Shown in pieces: positions 62,576 through 64,000 of a stretch of DNA of 64,000 nucleotides; positions within the stretch are counted from its first letter, which is position 1; every line of letters begins with the position of its first letter. The stretch is from contig NW_026947499.1 of assembly GCF_034190915.1 (NCBI RefSeq), forward strand, positions 2,913,950 through 2,977,949, given 5' to 3'. Origin of the DNA: Cavia porcellus (taxonomy: Eukaryota; Chordata; Mammalia; Rodentia; Caviidae). The notes under the pieces are model-generated. The model did not search any database, was not told the origin of the DNA, and was given only the letters and a program-made list of their open reading frames with translations. A program made the translations under genes and the position numbers.

Positions 62576-63514
62576 TAAGAATGCAGGAAACCTTTCCTCT
62601 ATTAGTCCTCTGCTAGTCTCTTTCCAAAGCTTTTGCATGCATTTTTAAAAGTCTCGGGGAGAACTGATATTTCAGTCATATTTAATTTTAATATATTTTT
62701 AAATTTATTTGTTCCAATAAGGACACAGAGTTTTTTAGGTGTCCTTCTGGGTTACAATGCAAGGCCATCATATTATATTTTTTAAGTTCTTCCCCCTGAG
62801 ACCATTCAGAGCTCTTTCAGGGTGAACTCTTCACATTCTTATGTACCCACATCCTTCTTGAGCACTTTGTATTTTTACTGATCTCACAAGATGCTTTGGG
62901 TGAATCTTGTATTTTCCCTGACAGCGCTATGGGGTCCTCCATTTCTCCATGGTGCCTGAAATTTCATCTGGAGAATGGTACTAAACATGGTGTGTGCACA
63001 ACGCTACTCTGATGTCTCTTCTTCTGTCTGGCAGAGTTTGGAGACGCAGCTGTGTACTCAAACTGGAGTGTGCACACTCTACCTGCTTATCTTTCTGTCG
63101 TCTTTCTAATCTACAGCCTCTATCTATGTCTACAACCACAGAATGGGTGCAGTATCTGTGAGTGTAGCTACAAGAGATCTGGCTTAAAACAGGTGCAGCT
63201 GTCTCTTAGGCAGACGCAGAGATGCATGATGCACACCATCTCCAAGTCCATTCAATAATGCAAGTTTCACTGCAGCTTCCCTCTTTCCCTGTCTCTTTCT
63301 TCTTTCAGTAACAGTTCAGAAAGAGGATCTGAATAGCTGCAGGGTAATTATGCATTTATTTGTGACTGACACACGTTTAAACTAGCCTAAGGGGTGCTAA
63401 CTTTGAGAAAGGTGAATTGTCCAACTAGAGTGCAGTGTTAGAACACAGGTCCTTTCATTTCTTACTTAACATAACTCCAGTCCGAAGGCAGTGATGTTCT
63501 TTCTCTTCCTAGTG
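62576..63514. other. Non-coding, no recognised feature
   Basis: No exon could be supported. The text has an old LINE-like feel, but I cannot assign it. Confidence 0.35.
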
Positions 63515-63575
63515 GTGCCTGGCGTGTAGCTGGTGCTCAGTATTTGTTGAATGAATGAATGAATGAATGAATGAG
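63515..63575 (-). repeat. L2/MIR-like antisense fragment with (GAAT)n tail
   Basis: 'gtgcctggcgtgtagctggtgctcagtatttgttgaatgaatg' is the familiar reversed L2 end ('tgcctggcacatagtaggtgctcaataaatatttgttgaatgaatg'). Six GAAT units follow. Confidence 0.6.
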
Positions 63576-63814
63576 CAAATGTGGAAATGAAACTTGCTTT
63601 TTGGAGATATAGTCACACGAGAAAACTAAGCTTGAAAAATGACCTCAAAGATCTGCTGTGTTGCGTGGCCCAAGCCCTGTCAGGGAAGGCAAGAAAGGAT
63701 ACTTCGGACTCTGCAGTGAGTCTCGCCCTATCAGTGAGCAAACATAGGTTCCTAATGTGAAACCCGGTGGGAAGCATTGACAATGAACTACCTACACTTA
63801 AAATTATAAGAGTC

Positions 63815-64000
63815 AGTTTTCTCTGCCTGGGGCAAAGGATCCTGCTGCCTGTGGGTCGCTTAAGTCCAGCGGAGGCGAGGAATTCTCTTCCCCTGCAGGC
63901 CTGGCTCCTCTGGCTCCCTGTTGGTCCAGTAAGACCAGTGGAGGCAGGGAACCCCGCCCAAGGCCGGTGAACTGTTTTCTTTGCCTGGGGCCCAAGATTC
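63815..64000 (+). repeat. GC-rich imperfect tandem repeat at the window edge
   Basis: TAAGTCCAGCGGAGGCGAGG (63861) and TAAGACCAGTGGAGGCAGGG (63930) are offset by 69 bases. TTTTCTCTGCCTGGGGC (63817) recurs as TTTTCTTTGCCTGGGGC (63975). The array probably continues past the end. Confidence 0.6.

Overview
The window looks like euchromatic nuclear DNA of a placental mammal, most likely a rodent. Long stretches have no open frame. There are diverged L1, L2/MIR and MaLR (MLT1/MST-like) copies, dinucleotide microsatellites, and short ID/BC1-like tRNA-derived SINEs with the GGGATTTAGCTCAGTGG head. I cannot name the species. No bacterial or phage features, CRISPR arrays, rRNA genes or genuine tRNA genes were seen.

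Layout. Positions 1-3122 hold most of a minus-strand endogenous betaretrovirus-like provirus (ERV class II). Its 5' LTR is complete (2693-3122). Its primer-binding site matches the 3' end of tRNA-Ile. Gag matrix and N-terminal capsid remnants follow, then a SINE sitting exactly where most of gag-pol is missing, an integrase C-terminal remnant, an Env transmembrane tail, a polypurine tract, and a 3' LTR cut by the window edge. The only recognisable host coding exon is 7489-7675 (+). It is an intact 187-bp exon with canonical splice sites whose translation reads like the TMEM132 transmembrane family. Everything else is consistent with the very large introns of such a gene.

Repeat landscape. An old sense L1 (about 9390-9992) is interrupted by a 522-bp minus-oriented retroposon (10008-10529). 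That retroposon is made of three diverged repeats of about 145 bp, has perfect 15-bp target-site duplications and a TTTT/AA integration site. I do not recognise the source RNA; it is the best candidate here for something undescribed. A minus-strand BED-finger/hAT transposase fossil lies at about 15960-17000. A long antisense L1 ORF2 fossil with insertions covers about 25560-29100. A MaLR LTR is nested in an L1 at 38773-39155. Tandem repeats include a 30-bp minisatellite (30501-30620), a GAT/GGT-rich tract (48346-48755), an exact 42-bp duplication (50440-50523) and a GC-rich repeat at the right edge.

No operon-like organisation exists. The only gene-level relation is that the provirus lies antisense to, and about 4.4 kb upstream of, the TMEM132-like exon, so its LTR promoters point away from that exon.
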